This document shows positions 1 through 9,276 of a stretch of 64,000 nt of DNA, piece after piece. The translations under genes and the position numbers were made by a program. Location of the stretch: assembly GCF_900111025.1 (NCBI RefSeq), contig NZ_FOFN01000001.1, positions 310,001 through 374,000 of the forward strand, read 5' to 3'. Within the stretch, counting starts at the first letter, position 1, and every line of letters begins with the position of its first letter. The DNA comes from Hyunsoonleella jejuensis. GTDB taxonomy: Bacteria > Bacteroidota > Bacteroidia > Flavobacteriales > Flavobacteriaceae. The notes below the pieces were generated by a model, which ran no database searches, was not told the origin of the DNA, and saw only the letters and a list, made by a program, of their open reading frames with translations.

Positions 1-2
1 GA

Positions 3-3000
3 AACAATCTGATTAACCCCAACTCATTATTTGCAGGTTCGTCTGGGAGTTTAGGAGCAGATAAAGCCAGAATTGGCGTATATGAGGTGGTTGCGGGACA
101 GCCTGCAACGGCACAAAAATCCTTTATTGATGGCCTATTTTTCCCTACTGTTCAAATAAGTGGTTCGGGTACTACTATGGAGACATATAGTGATATCCCT
201 TATGTAGGAAGAAGCCAAAGGACAGGAGAGGAGAGTTATTTCGATGGCCAAATTGCAGAACTACTTATGTATGAGCAACCTCATACAGATACTGAAAGAA
301 TAAAAGTTCAAACTTACTTGGCATTAAAATTTGGAATCACATTAGACCAATCAGTTTCCAATTATCTATCGTCTGCAGGTACAATAATTTGGTCTGATCC
401 AACTAATTTTTATTGGAATGACATTTTTGGAATTGGAAGAGACGACGTCAGTGGTTTGAACCAAGAAAAATCAAATAGCATCAATACTGGTAGCGGAGAT
501 GGAACAGGACAAACTGGAGCGGGTAATTTGGTGATTTCAAATCCTTCCAATCTTGATAATAATGAATTTTTAATTATTGGTCATGATAATGCAGTTTTAT
601 CAGAAACGACTGATAGGCTTCCAGCGTCTCTGGCTGGGTTAAGGCGCTTGGGAAGACAATGGTTTGCCGAACATACAGGAGATGTTGGTACGCTAGATTT
701 GAGTTTTGACTTAAATGGATTAACAGTTTCAGGGACAGAACCTACTCAATTTAGGCTTTTGATTGATGGCGATGGTGATGGAGATTTGACTACAGGACAA
801 CCAATTTTGATAGAGCCAAATAATTTGACCTCGAATATTATATCCTTCATCGGAATTTCTTTCCCTGCAAATGAAAAAAGATCTTTTGCACTAATAACGG
901 AAGTTCCTACTCCTGGAGGTGTTGCTAATGAAAGTTTATGGCTTGAAGCCAATGCTGGAGTAAGTCAAACTGGTGGTGTAATTACCTCATGGGCAGATCA
1001 GACTGCTATAAACTTCTTTACAGTGGTTGGTACTGGTCCAACTTTCAATTCCAATGCGATCAATTTTAATCCATCAGTTTCTTTCTCAAATACTGACAAC
1101 CCAGAAGACATCCCATCCTCCAATATAACTGGAAATACTGCGATTCCTTCAGTTTCTGGATTTGCTGTGATGCGGAGCAATACAAATACTTCGACCCTTT
1201 TGGGCAGTAATTTGGCCGGAAATGATTATGGTCCAGCATTTTTTGGATATCGTGGCGATGATAATTTAAGTGCTGGCACAGGAACCACTGGAGAAATTAA
1301 ATATTTTGCCAATTCTGAAAGAGATAATTTTTCTATAGTTCATTTTGATATTGGTTCAAGCCCTGGAAATTATACCTTAAATGGTTTTGAAGGTTCTCTT
1401 ATCCAAAGCGGGGGTGACTTTCTCAGCATGCCACTCGTCCCTATGATTGGTGGGACAATTAACGGAGCAGGGACAAATAGTGTAGGTTGGGCTCCATTTA
1501 ATGGAGATGTTGCGGAAATCATCGTTTATCCGACCTCTCTAACTTCTGGAGACAGAATAGAGGTTGAATCTTATTTAGCGGTTAAATATGGAATTACCTT
1601 AGATCTCTCAGCAGTAAATTACGTAGACTCTAATAGTAACCCTATTTGGAATGATGTAACCTATTGGAACGATGTGTTTGGAATTGGTCGTGATGACGCA
1701 AGTGGTTTATTACAAACTGTATCTAATAGCATTAATACGGGTTCTGGAGATGGAACAGGTCAATCTGGTCTTGGTAATATTGTTATTCTTAATAAAGAAA
1801 AATTAGACGATGGCGATTATCTCATGATTGGCAATGATAGCGCTGTTCTTTCTGAAACCGAGCTAGGACTGCCTTCGGCCTATAGTTGCTATTCAAGGAT
1901 TGTACGTGAATGGAAGGTACAACATACAGGCGATGTGGGAACTATAGATTTATCTTTTGACATTTCTGGTTTGAGCTTAAGTGGATCCGTATTAGCCGAT
2001 TTTAAACTTTTAATAGATACAGATGGCAATAGTGATTTTACTGATGGCCTTATAACTGAGGTAAACGCCACGGGGCTTAATGGTAGTTTAGTTGAATTTG
2101 AAGATGTGACACTTTCAGACCAGGTGGTCTTCACCTTTATAACAGGTCCTGAGAACACTGCACCGACAGCAATATGTCAACCTTTTACAGTACAACTTGA
2201 TGCCTCTGGTAGCGCTACTATTACAGCTGCAGATATTGATGATGGTTCTACAGATAATTGTGGTATTGCTTCTTTAAGTCTTGATGTTACAGATTTCGAT
2301 TGTTCTAATGTTGGAGCCAATAGTGTAACTTTAACCGTTACGGATGATAACGGTAATACTGCAACCTGTAGTGCTGTAGTCACCGTAGAAGATAATATAG
2401 ATCCAATAGCATTGTGTAAAGACATTACTGTACAACTTGATGCCTCTGGTAATGCTACAATTACAGCCGCCGATATTGATAATGGTTCTTCCGATAATTG
2501 TGGAAATATTTCCTTTGGCTTATCTCAAACTTCTTTTGATTGTGACAGTGCGTTGTTAAGTCCATTAACAGTTACGCTTACCGTACTAGATGATAATGGA
2601 AATAGCTCTCAATGTGACGCTCAGGTAACCATTGAAGATAATATAAACCCAACTATAGCAACCCTAGGCCCAATAAATGTAGATGCCGATGCTGGCAGCT
2701 GTACTTATGATGCAACTCAACTACCGCCACCACTTAATGACGATAATTGTGGCGTGGCCAGTGTTGTAGCCTCACCTGCTAGTTTGGTATTGGGTGCTAA
2801 TACCGTAACATGGACCGTGACAGATGATAGTGGCAATACCGAAAGTTCAGTTCAAACGGTTACAGTTGTAGATAATGAAGACCCGACCATTGCAACGTTG
2901 GGTGTTATAAATGTAGATGCCGATGCTGGAGTTTGTACCTATGATGCATCTCAACTACCGCCTCCAAATACCAACGATAATTGTGGTGTGGCCAGTGTTG

Positions 3001-3878
3001 TAGCCTCTCCTGCTAGTTTGGTATTGGGTGCTAATACCGTAACATGGACCGTGACAGATGATAGTGGCAATACCGAAAGTTCAGTTCAAACGGTTACAGT
3101 TGTAGATAATGAAGACCCGACCATTGCAACATTGGGCGCTATAAATGTAGATGCCGATGCTGGAGTTTGTACCTATGATGCATCTCAATTACCACCTCCA
3201 AATACAAACGATAATTGTGGCGTGGCCAGTGTTGTAGCCTCTCCTGCTAGTTTGGTATTGGGTGCTAATACAGTAACATGGACCGTGACAGATGATAGTG
3301 GCAATACCGAAAGTTCAGTTCAAACCGTTACGGTTGTAGATAATGAAGATCCATCTATTTCATGTCCAACTGACCAAAACGTAGATATTGGGTCACAAAC
3401 AGAATACACAGTGCCCGATTATTTTTCAACTAATGTAGTGATAGCGTCTGACAACTGTGCTAGCCCTGTAACCAATACAACTCAGAACCCAGTAGCAGGT
3501 ACCACTTTACCACCTGGTACACATACTATTAGTTTTACAGCAGAGGATGCTAATGGCAATATGAGTAGCTGTTTATTTACACTCACCATCACCAGTACGT
3601 TAAGCGCAAATACACCTGAATTTAGCTTAAGTACACTTACAGTATTCCCTAACCCTACTAATGGAGAGTTTACACTTAATAACCCAAATAACTTAGATCT
3701 CCAAAAAGCTGTGCTATATGATTTAAGAGGAAGAAAGATATTAGAAAAAGACTTGAAGAATATGGGCTATAAATATAAATTTAATCTTGTAGGATTAGAA
3801 GAGGCGCTTTACTTCATGATTATAACTTCTGAAGTCGGCACGAAAGAATTTAGACTCATCGTAGAGGGGAACAATTAA
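3..3878 (+). CDS. Secreted surface protein with HYR-like repeats and T9SS sorting domain (5' partial)
   Basis: The frame is open from base 3, so the gene begins before the window; about 1291 residues are visible. Two long homologous modules are seen (roughly residues 80-240 and 500-650), each holding a YLALKFGITLD / YLAVKYGITLD segment, then WNDxFGIGRDD and SINTGSGDGTGQ. This pattern is typical of Bacteroidota LamG-plus-DUF8202-like surface proteins. Between them is another lectin-like stretch. From about residue 720 come HYR-like immunoglobulin-fold repeats with DNCG and VTDDxGNT motifs, three of them in exact 78-residue tandem. The last 80 residues (FPNPTNGEF, then LYDLRGRKI) are a type A T9SS C-terminal sorting domain, so the protein should be exported through the outer membrane by type IX secretion. 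The exact role (adhesion, matrix or polymer binding) cannot be read from the sequence. It converges on polA with a shared terminator. Confidence 0.85.
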   Translation, partial: NNLINPNSLFAGSSGSLGADKARIGVYEVVAGQPATAQKSFIDGLFFPTVQISGSGTTMETYSDIPYVGRSQRTGEESYFDGQIAELLMYEQPHTDTERIKVQTYLALKFGITLDQSVSNYLSSAGTIIWSDPTNFYWNDIFGIGRDDVSGLNQEKSNSINTGSGDGTGQTGAGNLVISNPSNLDNNEFLIIGHDNAVLSETTDRLPASLAGLRRLGRQWFAEHTGDVGTLDLSFDLNGLTVSGTEPTQFRLLIDGDGDGDLTTGQPILIEPNNLTSNIISFIGISFPANEKRSFALITEVPTPGGVANESLWLEANAGVSQTGGVITSWADQTAINFFTVVGTGPTFNSNAINFNPSVSFSNTDNPEDIPSSNITGNTAIPSVSGFAVMRSNTNTSTLLGSNLAGNDYGPAFFGYRGDDNLSAGTGTTGEIKYFANSERDNFSIVHFDIGSSPGNYTLNGFEGSLIQSGGDFLSMPLVPMIGGTINGAGTNSVGWAPFNGDVAEIIVYPTSLTSGDRIEVESYLAVKYGITLDLSAVNYVDSNSNPIWNDVTYWNDVFGIGRDDASGLLQTVSNSINTGSGDGTGQSGLGNIVILNKEKLDDGDYLMIGNDSAVLSETELGLPSAYSCYSRIVREWKVQHTGDVGTIDLSFDISGLSLSGSVLADFKLLIDTDGNSDFTDGLITEVNATGLNGSLVEFEDVTLSDQVVFTFITGPENTAPTAICQPFTVQLDASGSATITAADIDDGSTDNCGIASLSLDVTDFDCSNVGANSVTLTVTDDNGNTATCSAVVTVEDNIDPIALCKDITVQLDASGNATITAADIDNGSSDNCGNISFGLSQTSFDCDSALLSPLTVTLTVLDDNGNSSQCDAQVTIEDNINPTIATLGPINVDADAGSCTYDATQLPPPLNDDNCGVASVVASPASLVLGANTVTWTVTDDSGNTESSVQTVTVVDNEDPTIATLGVINVDADAGVCTYDASQLPPPNTNDNCGVASVVASPASLVLGANTVTWTVTDDSGNTESSVQTVTVVDNEDPTIATLGAINVDADAGVCTYDASQLPPPNTNDNCGVASVVASPASLVLGANTVTWTVTDDSGNTESSVQTVTVVDNEDPSISCPTDQNVDIGSQTEYTVPDYFSTNVVIASDNCASPVTNTTQNPVAGTTLPPGTHTISFTAEDANGNMSSCLFTLTITSTLSANTPEFSLSTLTVFPNPTNGEFTLNNPNNLDLQKAVLYDLRGRKILEKDLKNMGYKYKFNLVGLEEALYFMIITSEVGTKEFRLIVEGNN
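2646..3347 (+). repeat. Three tandem 234-bp units (78 codons each)
   Basis: Units start at 2646, 2880 and 3114 with an exact 234-base period, each encoding one HYR-like domain (DPTIATLG start, DNCGVASVV centre, TVVDNE end). The second and third units are almost identical at DNA level, while the first has diverged at its start. This implies recent duplication or gene conversion inside the gene. Confidence 0.92.
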
Positions 3879-3882
3879 AACA

Positions 3883-3917
3883 AAAAGGCGAGTCTTAAGA
3901 ATCGCCTTTTAATTTTA
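3883..3917. terminator. Bidirectional terminator between the surface protein gene and polA
   Basis: A 9-bp stem (AAAAGGCGA at 3883-3891, TCGCCTTTT at 3902-3910) flanked by A and T runs sits between two convergent stop codons, so it can serve both genes. Confidence 0.8.
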
Positions 3918-3923
3918 GCATAT

Positions 3924-6773
3924 TTAGTGCGCTTCCAACCAATTGTCGCCAACATCTAAATCTACATCCAATGGCACTTCAAGTTTGTAAGCAGTTTCCA
4001 TTTCGGTCTTCACCAAAGTTTTAATAGGTTCTAATTCTGGTTTATACACATCAAACACCAATTCATCATGTACTTGTAATAACATTTTGGTTTTAAACTT
4101 GCCTTCATTTAGCTTGTTGTAGATATTAATCATGGCAATTTTAATGATGTCGGCTGCACTTCCTTGTATAGGTGCATTCACTGCGTTACGCTCTGCAGCG
4201 CCTCTAACCACCGCATTGCGGGAATTGATATCTTTTAAATAGCGACGACGCCCTAAAACAGTTTGCACATAACCGTTATCGCGCGCAAAATCGACCTGCT
4301 CGTGTATAAAACTTCTCAATTTCGGGTAAGTGGCATAATAGGTATCTATTAATTCTTTAGATTCTGCTCTAGATAAGTTGGTTTGATTGCTTAACCCGAA
4401 TGCAGATACACCGTAGATAATCCCAAAGTTAACGGTTTTAGCGTTACTACGTTGTTCCCTTGTTACCTCATTAATTGGTACATTAAACACTTTTGAAGCG
4501 GTAGACGCATGAATATCCTCTCCATTTTTAAAAGCTTCAATCATGGTTTCTTCTTTACTTAATGCAGCGATGATGCGCAGTTCTATTTGGGAATAATCTG
4601 CAGCTAGCAATGTATAATCGTCGTTTCTTGGAATAAAGGCTTTGCGTACTTGTCGCCCACGTTCTGTTCTTATGGGGATATTCTGTAAATTAGGGTTATT
4701 ACTACTTAAACGTCCTGTTGCAGCAACGGTTTGCATATAATCTGTATGGACACGACCTGTAGCGGGTTCAACTTGGTTTGGTAAGGCATCAACATAAGTG
4801 CTTTTTAATTTTGATAATCCTCTAAACTCTAGTATATTTTGAATAATCTCATGGTCTTTTGCTAAATAGCTCAATACATCCTCGGCTGTAGAATATTGCC
4901 CTGATTTTGTTTTTTTAGGCTTATCTACCAATTTTAGTTTTTCAAATAAAATAACACCCAGTTGCTTTGGTGAGGCAATATTGAACTCCTCCCCAGCAGC
5001 TTCGTAAATTTTCTGCTCCAAAGCCTTGATGTCTTTATCTAATTTCTCTGATAAACTATTTAAAAATTCTTTATCCAGGTTTATCCCTTCTAATTCCATC
5101 GCCGCCAAAACACGTAGCAACGGAATTTCTATATCATCAAATAATTCTTGGGTATTGGCCTCACCTAATTCATTTTTAAAATGTTCCTTGAGTTGTAAGG
5201 TTATATCAGCGTCCTCAACAGCATATTCGGTTTGCTTGTCTAAAGCCACTTCTCTCATCGAGAGTTGATTTTTTCCTTTTTTCCCAATTAAAGTTTCAAT
5301 AGAAATTGGGGTATAATTTAAATATGTTTCTGCGAGCACATCCATATTATGGCGCATATCTGGATTGATAAGGTAATGTGCCAACATAGTATCGAACAAT
5401 TTACCTTTTACGGCAACATTGTACTTCGCCAAAACTTTGATGTCGTATTTTAAGTTCTGACCCACTTTTTCGATAGTTTCACTCTCAAAAAACGGACGTA
5501 ACTGTTCTATTAGGTCTTGCGCCTCTTCTTTATTTTCTGGAAATGGCAAATAAAAGCCTTTACCAACTTCCCAAGAAAAGGCAATACCTACCAATTCCGC
5601 CGTTAACGGGTTTAAGCCTGTGGTCTCAGTATCGAAGCATACCGAAGTTTGATTTAAGAGGTTTTTAATGAACAATTTTGTAGCCATACCAGAAGCTACA
5701 CTTTGATAAAAATGCGATGTGGTTTCGGCTGTTTTCCTAGTGAACTCATTAACCGTTTCGGCTTCGTTAGAAGGGTCTGCCCCGAATAAAGAAAACTGTC
5801 CTGCACCAGCAGATTTTGTTTCTTTCGCTGTTGGCTTATGCTCTGGTTTAGGTTTTGAATTCTCTTCCGTACTGGCTGTGGTTGAAGTATCCGTTGCAAA
5901 TGTTTTTAAGAAGTTTTCAGTTAAGCGCCTAAACTCTAAATCTTGAAAAATTTCCTTTACTTTTTCTATGTCTGGATGATCCAGTTCAAAGTCTTTCGCA
6001 TTAAATTCAACCGGAACATCAAGCATTATGGTTGCCAATTTTTTTGAAAGCAACCCCAATTCGCCATTAGCCTCAACTTTTTCCTTCATTTTTCCCTTTA
6101 GCTGATCGGTATTTGCTAACAAGCCCTCCATACTTCCAAATTGGGCAATGAACTTTTTAGCAGTTTTTTCACCAACACCAGGAAGTCCAGGGATATTATC
6201 ACTACTATCACCCATCATACCTAAGAAGTCAATTACTTGCAATGGATCTTCCACTTCAAATTTTTTCTGAACTTCAGGAATCCCCCAGGTTTCGTAACCT
6301 CCGCCAAAAACTGGACGATACATAAATACATTTTCTGTTACCAATTGCGCAAAATCCTTGTCAGGTGTTACCATATAAGTTTTATAACCCTCTTTTTCTG
6401 CTTGACGGGATAGCGTTCCAATAACATCATCTGCTTCGTAACCTTCCTTCACCATAATAGGAATGTGCATTGCTTTTAAAATATCGCAAATGTATGGTAT
6501 AGCTGTTTTAATACCTTCGGGCGTTTCATCTCTATTAGCTTTGTATTCTTCATACATTTCTACCCTATCGGAGCTACCGCCTTTATCAAAACAAACCGCC
6601 AAATGGTCGGGACGCTCACGTTTTATAACGTCTAAAAGCGAATTCATAAACCCCATAATTGCTGAGGTATCTTCACCTTTAGAGTTAATTCTTGGGTTTT
6701 TTATAAAAGCGTAATATCCACGAAAAATAAGTGCGTAGGCATCTACTAGAAAAAGACGTTTTTGGTCTGACAT
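3924..6773 (-). CDS. polA: DNA polymerase I
   Basis: The 949-residue protein has the full Pol I layout. It has an N-terminal 5'-3' exonuclease/flap domain (FLVDAYALIFRGYYAF start; GDSSDNIPGLPGVGEKTA helix-hairpin-helix near residue 190). A 3'-5' exonuclease domain follows from about 360 with an intact DTETTG acidic motif. The polymerase domain carries motif A (AADYSQIELR), motif B (RSNAKTVNFGIIYG) and motif C (QVHDELVFDV). It should fill gaps and remove primers during replication and excision repair. An acidic low-complexity linker (about 295-350) separates the first two domains. The start ATG at 6773 fits the family N-terminus. The gene is monocistronic, convergent with the surface protein gene and divergent from a metallophosphoesterase. 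Confidence 0.98.
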   Translation of the reverse strand: MSDQKRLFLVDAYALIFRGYYAFIKNPRINSKGEDTSAIMGFMNSLLDVIKRERPDHLAVCFDKGGSSDRVEMYEEYKANRDETPEGIKTAIPYICDILKAMHIPIMVKEGYEADDVIGTLSRQAEKEGYKTYMVTPDKDFAQLVTENVFMYRPVFGGGYETWGIPEVQKKFEVEDPLQVIDFLGMMGDSSDNIPGLPGVGEKTAKKFIAQFGSMEGLLANTDQLKGKMKEKVEANGELGLLSKKLATIMLDVPVEFNAKDFELDHPDIEKVKEIFQDLEFRRLTENFLKTFATDTSTTASTEENSKPKPEHKPTAKETKSAGAGQFSLFGADPSNEAETVNEFTRKTAETTSHFYQSVASGMATKLFIKNLLNQTSVCFDTETTGLNPLTAELVGIAFSWEVGKGFYLPFPENKEEAQDLIEQLRPFFESETIEKVGQNLKYDIKVLAKYNVAVKGKLFDTMLAHYLINPDMRHNMDVLAETYLNYTPISIETLIGKKGKNQLSMREVALDKQTEYAVEDADITLQLKEHFKNELGEANTQELFDDIEIPLLRVLAAMELEGINLDKEFLNSLSEKLDKDIKALEQKIYEAAGEEFNIASPKQLGVILFEKLKLVDKPKKTKSGQYSTAEDVLSYLAKDHEIIQNILEFRGLSKLKSTYVDALPNQVEPATGRVHTDYMQTVAATGRLSSNNPNLQNIPIRTERGRQVRKAFIPRNDDYTLLAADYSQIELRIIAALSKEETMIEAFKNGEDIHASTASKVFNVPINEVTREQRSNAKTVNFGIIYGVSAFGLSNQTNLSRAESKELIDTYYATYPKLRSFIHEQVDFARDNGYVQTVLGRRRYLKDINSRNAVVRGAAERNAVNAPIQGSAADIIKIAMINIYNKLNEGKFKTKMLLQVHDELVFDVYKPELEPIKTLVKTEMETAYKLEVPLDVDLDVGDNWLEAH

Positions 6774-6795
6774 TTTGATAGTTTTGATAGAAACT

Positions 6796-6803
6796 CAAAG
6801 CTA
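6796..6803 (-). promoter_or_regulatory. Candidate -7 box for polA
   Basis: Read on the minus strand this is TAGCTTTG, matching the Bacteroidota TAnnTTTG -7 consensus, 22 bases upstream of the polA start codon. No clear -33 TTG is seen. Confidence 0.45.
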
Positions 6804-6926
6804 CAAAAAGTTAATTGGATATTGTAAGGTTACGAATTGCCTTTTATAGATTGAAGATGATTTCTTAACTATACGTTAAAATATACAGTGCTATTAAAGA
6901 GCTAGTTTAGAATAGCTTTATCTTTG

Positions 6927-8171
6927 ATGAAAAAGAAAACTATGTTGCGCTGGATTATTTTTATCCTATTCTACCTTTTCATTAGTTTTTATGGCTTTCA
7001 GGCTATAAAAACTGTGACCAAAAGTGCTTGGGTTCATTATATTTTTATTGCTCTGGCTCTTATTATAGCCGGAAATTTCATTATTCAATTTACAGTTTAC
7101 TCAGAGGGTCGCGTTTTAAACCCTGCTAAAAGCTACGCTTTTGGCTTCCTATTAGCTTTTATTTCGCTAGGTCTCATAATTATACCTATTCTGTTAGGTG
7201 AAGATGTTATTCGTTTTATTTACGGTGTTTACGAAAAACTAGTAACAAAAAACGATAGCTTTTATTTGCCCTCTCGCAGAAAGTTTATCAGCCAAATAGC
7301 TTTAGGTATAGCAGCAGTTCCGTTTGCTTCAATTCTATATGGTATGTATAGAGGTAAATACCGATTTAGAGTTTTGAACTACACATTGCATTTTGAGGAT
7401 TTACCAGAGGCTTTTGATGGCTACAGAATTACACAAATAAGCGATATACATTCTGGAAGTTTTGACAATAAGGAAAAGATTGAATATGGTGTAAACCTTA
7501 TAAATGAACAAAAATCGGATATGATATTGTTTACTGGCGATATGGTGAATAACAAATCATCTGAAATGGAGCCTTGGAAACAATTATTTGGAAAATTAAG
7601 TGCACAGGATGGTGTTTACTCAGTTTTAGGCAATCACGATTATGGCGATTATGTGAGATGGGAAACACCTGAAGCTAAAGCGCAAAATTTGCAAGACTTA
7701 GTTGATATACAAAAAGAAATGGGCTACGATTTGCTAAGGAATGAAAGTAGGTTTATTGAAAAAAACGGAGCGCGTATTGCGCTTATAGGGGTTGAAAATT
7801 GGGGCGCAGGTGGTTTTAAAAAAGCTGGAGATTTAAAAAAAGCAGTAAAACATATTGATAAGAATGATTTTAAGATTTTAATGAGTCACGACCCTTCACA
7901 CTGGGAAAAAGAGGTAATTAATGACGACTACCATTATCACCTAACACTTAGTGGGCATACTCATGGCATGCAATTTGGAATTGAAATTCCTGGTTGGATA
8001 AAATGGAGTCCGGCAAAATGGCGTTATAAATATTGGGCAGGCATTTACCAAGAGTTAGGCCAATACATTAATGTGAACAGAGGATTTGGATATTTAGGTT
8101 ACCCTGGTCGTGTAGGGATTTGGCCAGAGATAACCGTAATAGAGCTTAAAAAAGGTGCACCTAGTGCGTAA
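6927..8171 (+). CDS. Membrane-anchored calcineurin-like metallophosphoesterase
   Basis: The protein has about 414 residues. Three hydrophobic segments lie in the first 100 residues and another follows an SRRKF motif near residue 115. The rest is a calcineurin-type phosphoesterase domain with all metal-binding motifs in order: SDIHSG, FTGDMV, LGNHDYGD, MSHDPSHW and SGHTHGMQ. It resembles the YaeI/YkuE group, whose members act on lipid-linked or cell-envelope phosphoesters; the substrate here is unknown. A TTG codon lies just before the ATG at 6927. A TATCTTTG box (6919-6926) directly abuts this ATG, so if that box is the real -7 element the true start may be the ATG at 6942. Confidence 0.85.
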   Translation: MKKKTMLRWIIFILFYLFISFYGFQAIKTVTKSAWVHYIFIALALIIAGNFIIQFTVYSEGRVLNPAKSYAFGFLLAFISLGLIIIPILLGEDVIRFIYGVYEKLVTKNDSFYLPSRRKFISQIALGIAAVPFASILYGMYRGKYRFRVLNYTLHFEDLPEAFDGYRITQISDIHSGSFDNKEKIEYGVNLINEQKSDMILFTGDMVNNKSSEMEPWKQLFGKLSAQDGVYSVLGNHDYGDYVRWETPEAKAQNLQDLVDIQKEMGYDLLRNESRFIEKNGARIALIGVENWGAGGFKKAGDLKKAVKHIDKNDFKILMSHDPSHWEKEVINDDYHYHLTLSGHTHGMQFGIEIPGWIKWSPAKWRYKYWAGIYQELGQYINVNRGFGYLGYPGRVGIWPEITVIELKKGAPSA

Positions 8172-8317
8172 TTGCGTGGAAATGTTATATTTACTATAAT
8201 AAAATTCCTTATTTTTATAAGAGCGTTAGATTGAACCTAGTAAAATGATAGATGTTCAAGAACTATTTAAAATTTATGTAGGTTTGTGTAAGATGCTTGA
8301 ACTAAAACATTAAGAGT

Positions 8318-8614
8318 ATGTCAAAATTTGGGGAACTAATTGATGTCGATGTTCCGGTTCTGTTTGATTTCTATGCAGAATGGAACGAGCAATCTACTGC
8401 AATGCATCCTATACTGCGTGATGTAGCTGCTGCCCTTGGTGATAAAGCTAAAGTGATTAAAATTGATGTTGAAAAAAATCAAGAGCTAGCTGATGCGCTT
8501 CGTGTAAAAGGCTTACCAACATTAATTATCTACAAAGATGGCGAAATGAAATGGCGCCAAAGCGGAGAACAAGACGCTAGTACTTTGATTGGAATTGTAC
8601 AAGAGTACATTTAA
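8318..8614 (+). CDS. Thioredoxin-fold protein without active-site cysteines
   Basis: The 98-residue protein matches thioredoxin along its whole length: FDFYAEW start, VIKIDVEKN, and the cis-proline loop GLPTLIIYKDGE. Where thioredoxins have WCGPC it has WNEQS (residues 22-26), and there is no cysteine in the protein. It therefore cannot do dithiol-disulfide exchange and is more likely a binding or chaperone-like relative. The ATG at 8318 is preceded by AAGAG, a reasonable ribosome site. It converges with the deacetylase gene, the two ends overlapping by 4 bases. Confidence 0.85.
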   Translation: MSKFGELIDVDVPVLFDFYAEWNEQSTAMHPILRDVAAALGDKAKVIKIDVEKNQELADALRVKGLPTLIIYKDGEMKWRQSGEQDASTLIGIVQEYI

Positions 8615-9264
8615 ACATCTAAAGATTTAAAACAATACCCTTGCTGGTTGAAATGCTCCAAGACTTTGGGTAGTGCATATTGCATATTCTTTGATGCCTT
8701 AACACTATCGTGAAATACAATAATGCTGCCGCTCTTTGCTTTTGAAATGACTTTGGTAAAGCATTCGTCTTTCGTAACAGTATTATCCCAATCAAAAGAT
8801 AACACATCCCACATTATAATGTTGAAGCCTAAAGCTATTAAACGTTTACCTTGCTTGGGCGTAATTTTACCGTAAGGCGGACGAAATAAATTCTGAATTC
8901 TGAATTCCGAATTCTGAATATTTGATTCAAATACCTTTTGAGCTATCCCAACATTTTTTAAATAGGTTTCAGTTGGGGTTTTCCAACCTTTCATATGGTC
9001 TTGAGTGTGGTTGCCAACAGCGTGCCCATTTTTTAAAATATTTTTAAAAATACCAGGATGCTTTTCAACGTTAGATCCTATACAAAAAAAGGTGGCTTTT
9101 GCATCGTACTGTTTTAAAACATCTAAGGTCCATGCCGTGATTTCAGGTGTAGGACCATCATCAAACGTTAAGTAAATCTCCTTTTCGGTGGTCTCTATAT
9201 CCCAAGTATAATCTGGGAATAGCGATTTTACGACTCTAGGTGTTTTTACAGGAGTTATAGGCAT
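8611..9264 (-). CDS. Polysaccharide deacetylase family protein (NodB domain)
   Basis: The 217-residue protein is essentially one NodB homology domain with the five family motifs: TFDDGP near residue 34, GNHTQDH (metal-binding histidines), RPPYGK, MWDVLSFDW and IIVFHDS. These enzymes remove acetyl groups from cell-wall or exopolysaccharide sugars with a divalent metal. No signal peptide is visible, so the site of action is uncertain. Between motifs 2 and 3 a stretch reading NSEFRIQN is encoded by a 7-bp tandem DNA repeat. It lies just downstream of the large DUF2723 gene (12-base gap), so the two are probably cotranscribed. Confidence 0.9.
   Translation of the reverse strand: MPITPVKTPRVVKSLFPDYTWDIETTEKEIYLTFDDGPTPEITAWTLDVLKQYDAKATFFCIGSNVEKHPGIFKNILKNGHAVGNHTQDHMKGWKTPTETYLKNVGIAQKVFESNIQNSEFRIQNLFRPPYGKITPKQGKRLIALGFNIIMWDVLSFDWDNTVTKDECFTKVISKAKSGSIIVFHDSVKASKNMQYALPKVLEHFNQQGYCFKSLDV
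8890..8917. repeat. Four tandem copies of a 7-bp unit inside the deacetylase gene
   Basis: The unit ATTCTGA occurs at 8890, 8897, 8904 (as ATTCCGA) and 8911. It is within a coding region and its length (28 bp) is not a multiple of three. Confidence 0.85.
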
Positions 9265-9276
9265 AAATAGCCAGTG

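Noticed and set aside
746-2425. Open frames of 60-90 codons on the minus strand inside the surface protein gene
   Set aside because: They are reading-frame shadows of a strongly coding gene with Asp/Asn-rich repeats; no start context or family resemblance.
2646-3347. Tandem repeats as a possible CRISPR array
   Set aside because: The units are 234 bp, contiguous, and code for in-frame protein domains; there are no spacers.
8318-8614. Missing CxxC in the thioredoxin-like gene as a sequencing error
   Set aside because: Changing WCGPC to WNEQS needs several base changes and no frameshift is present, so error is unlikely.
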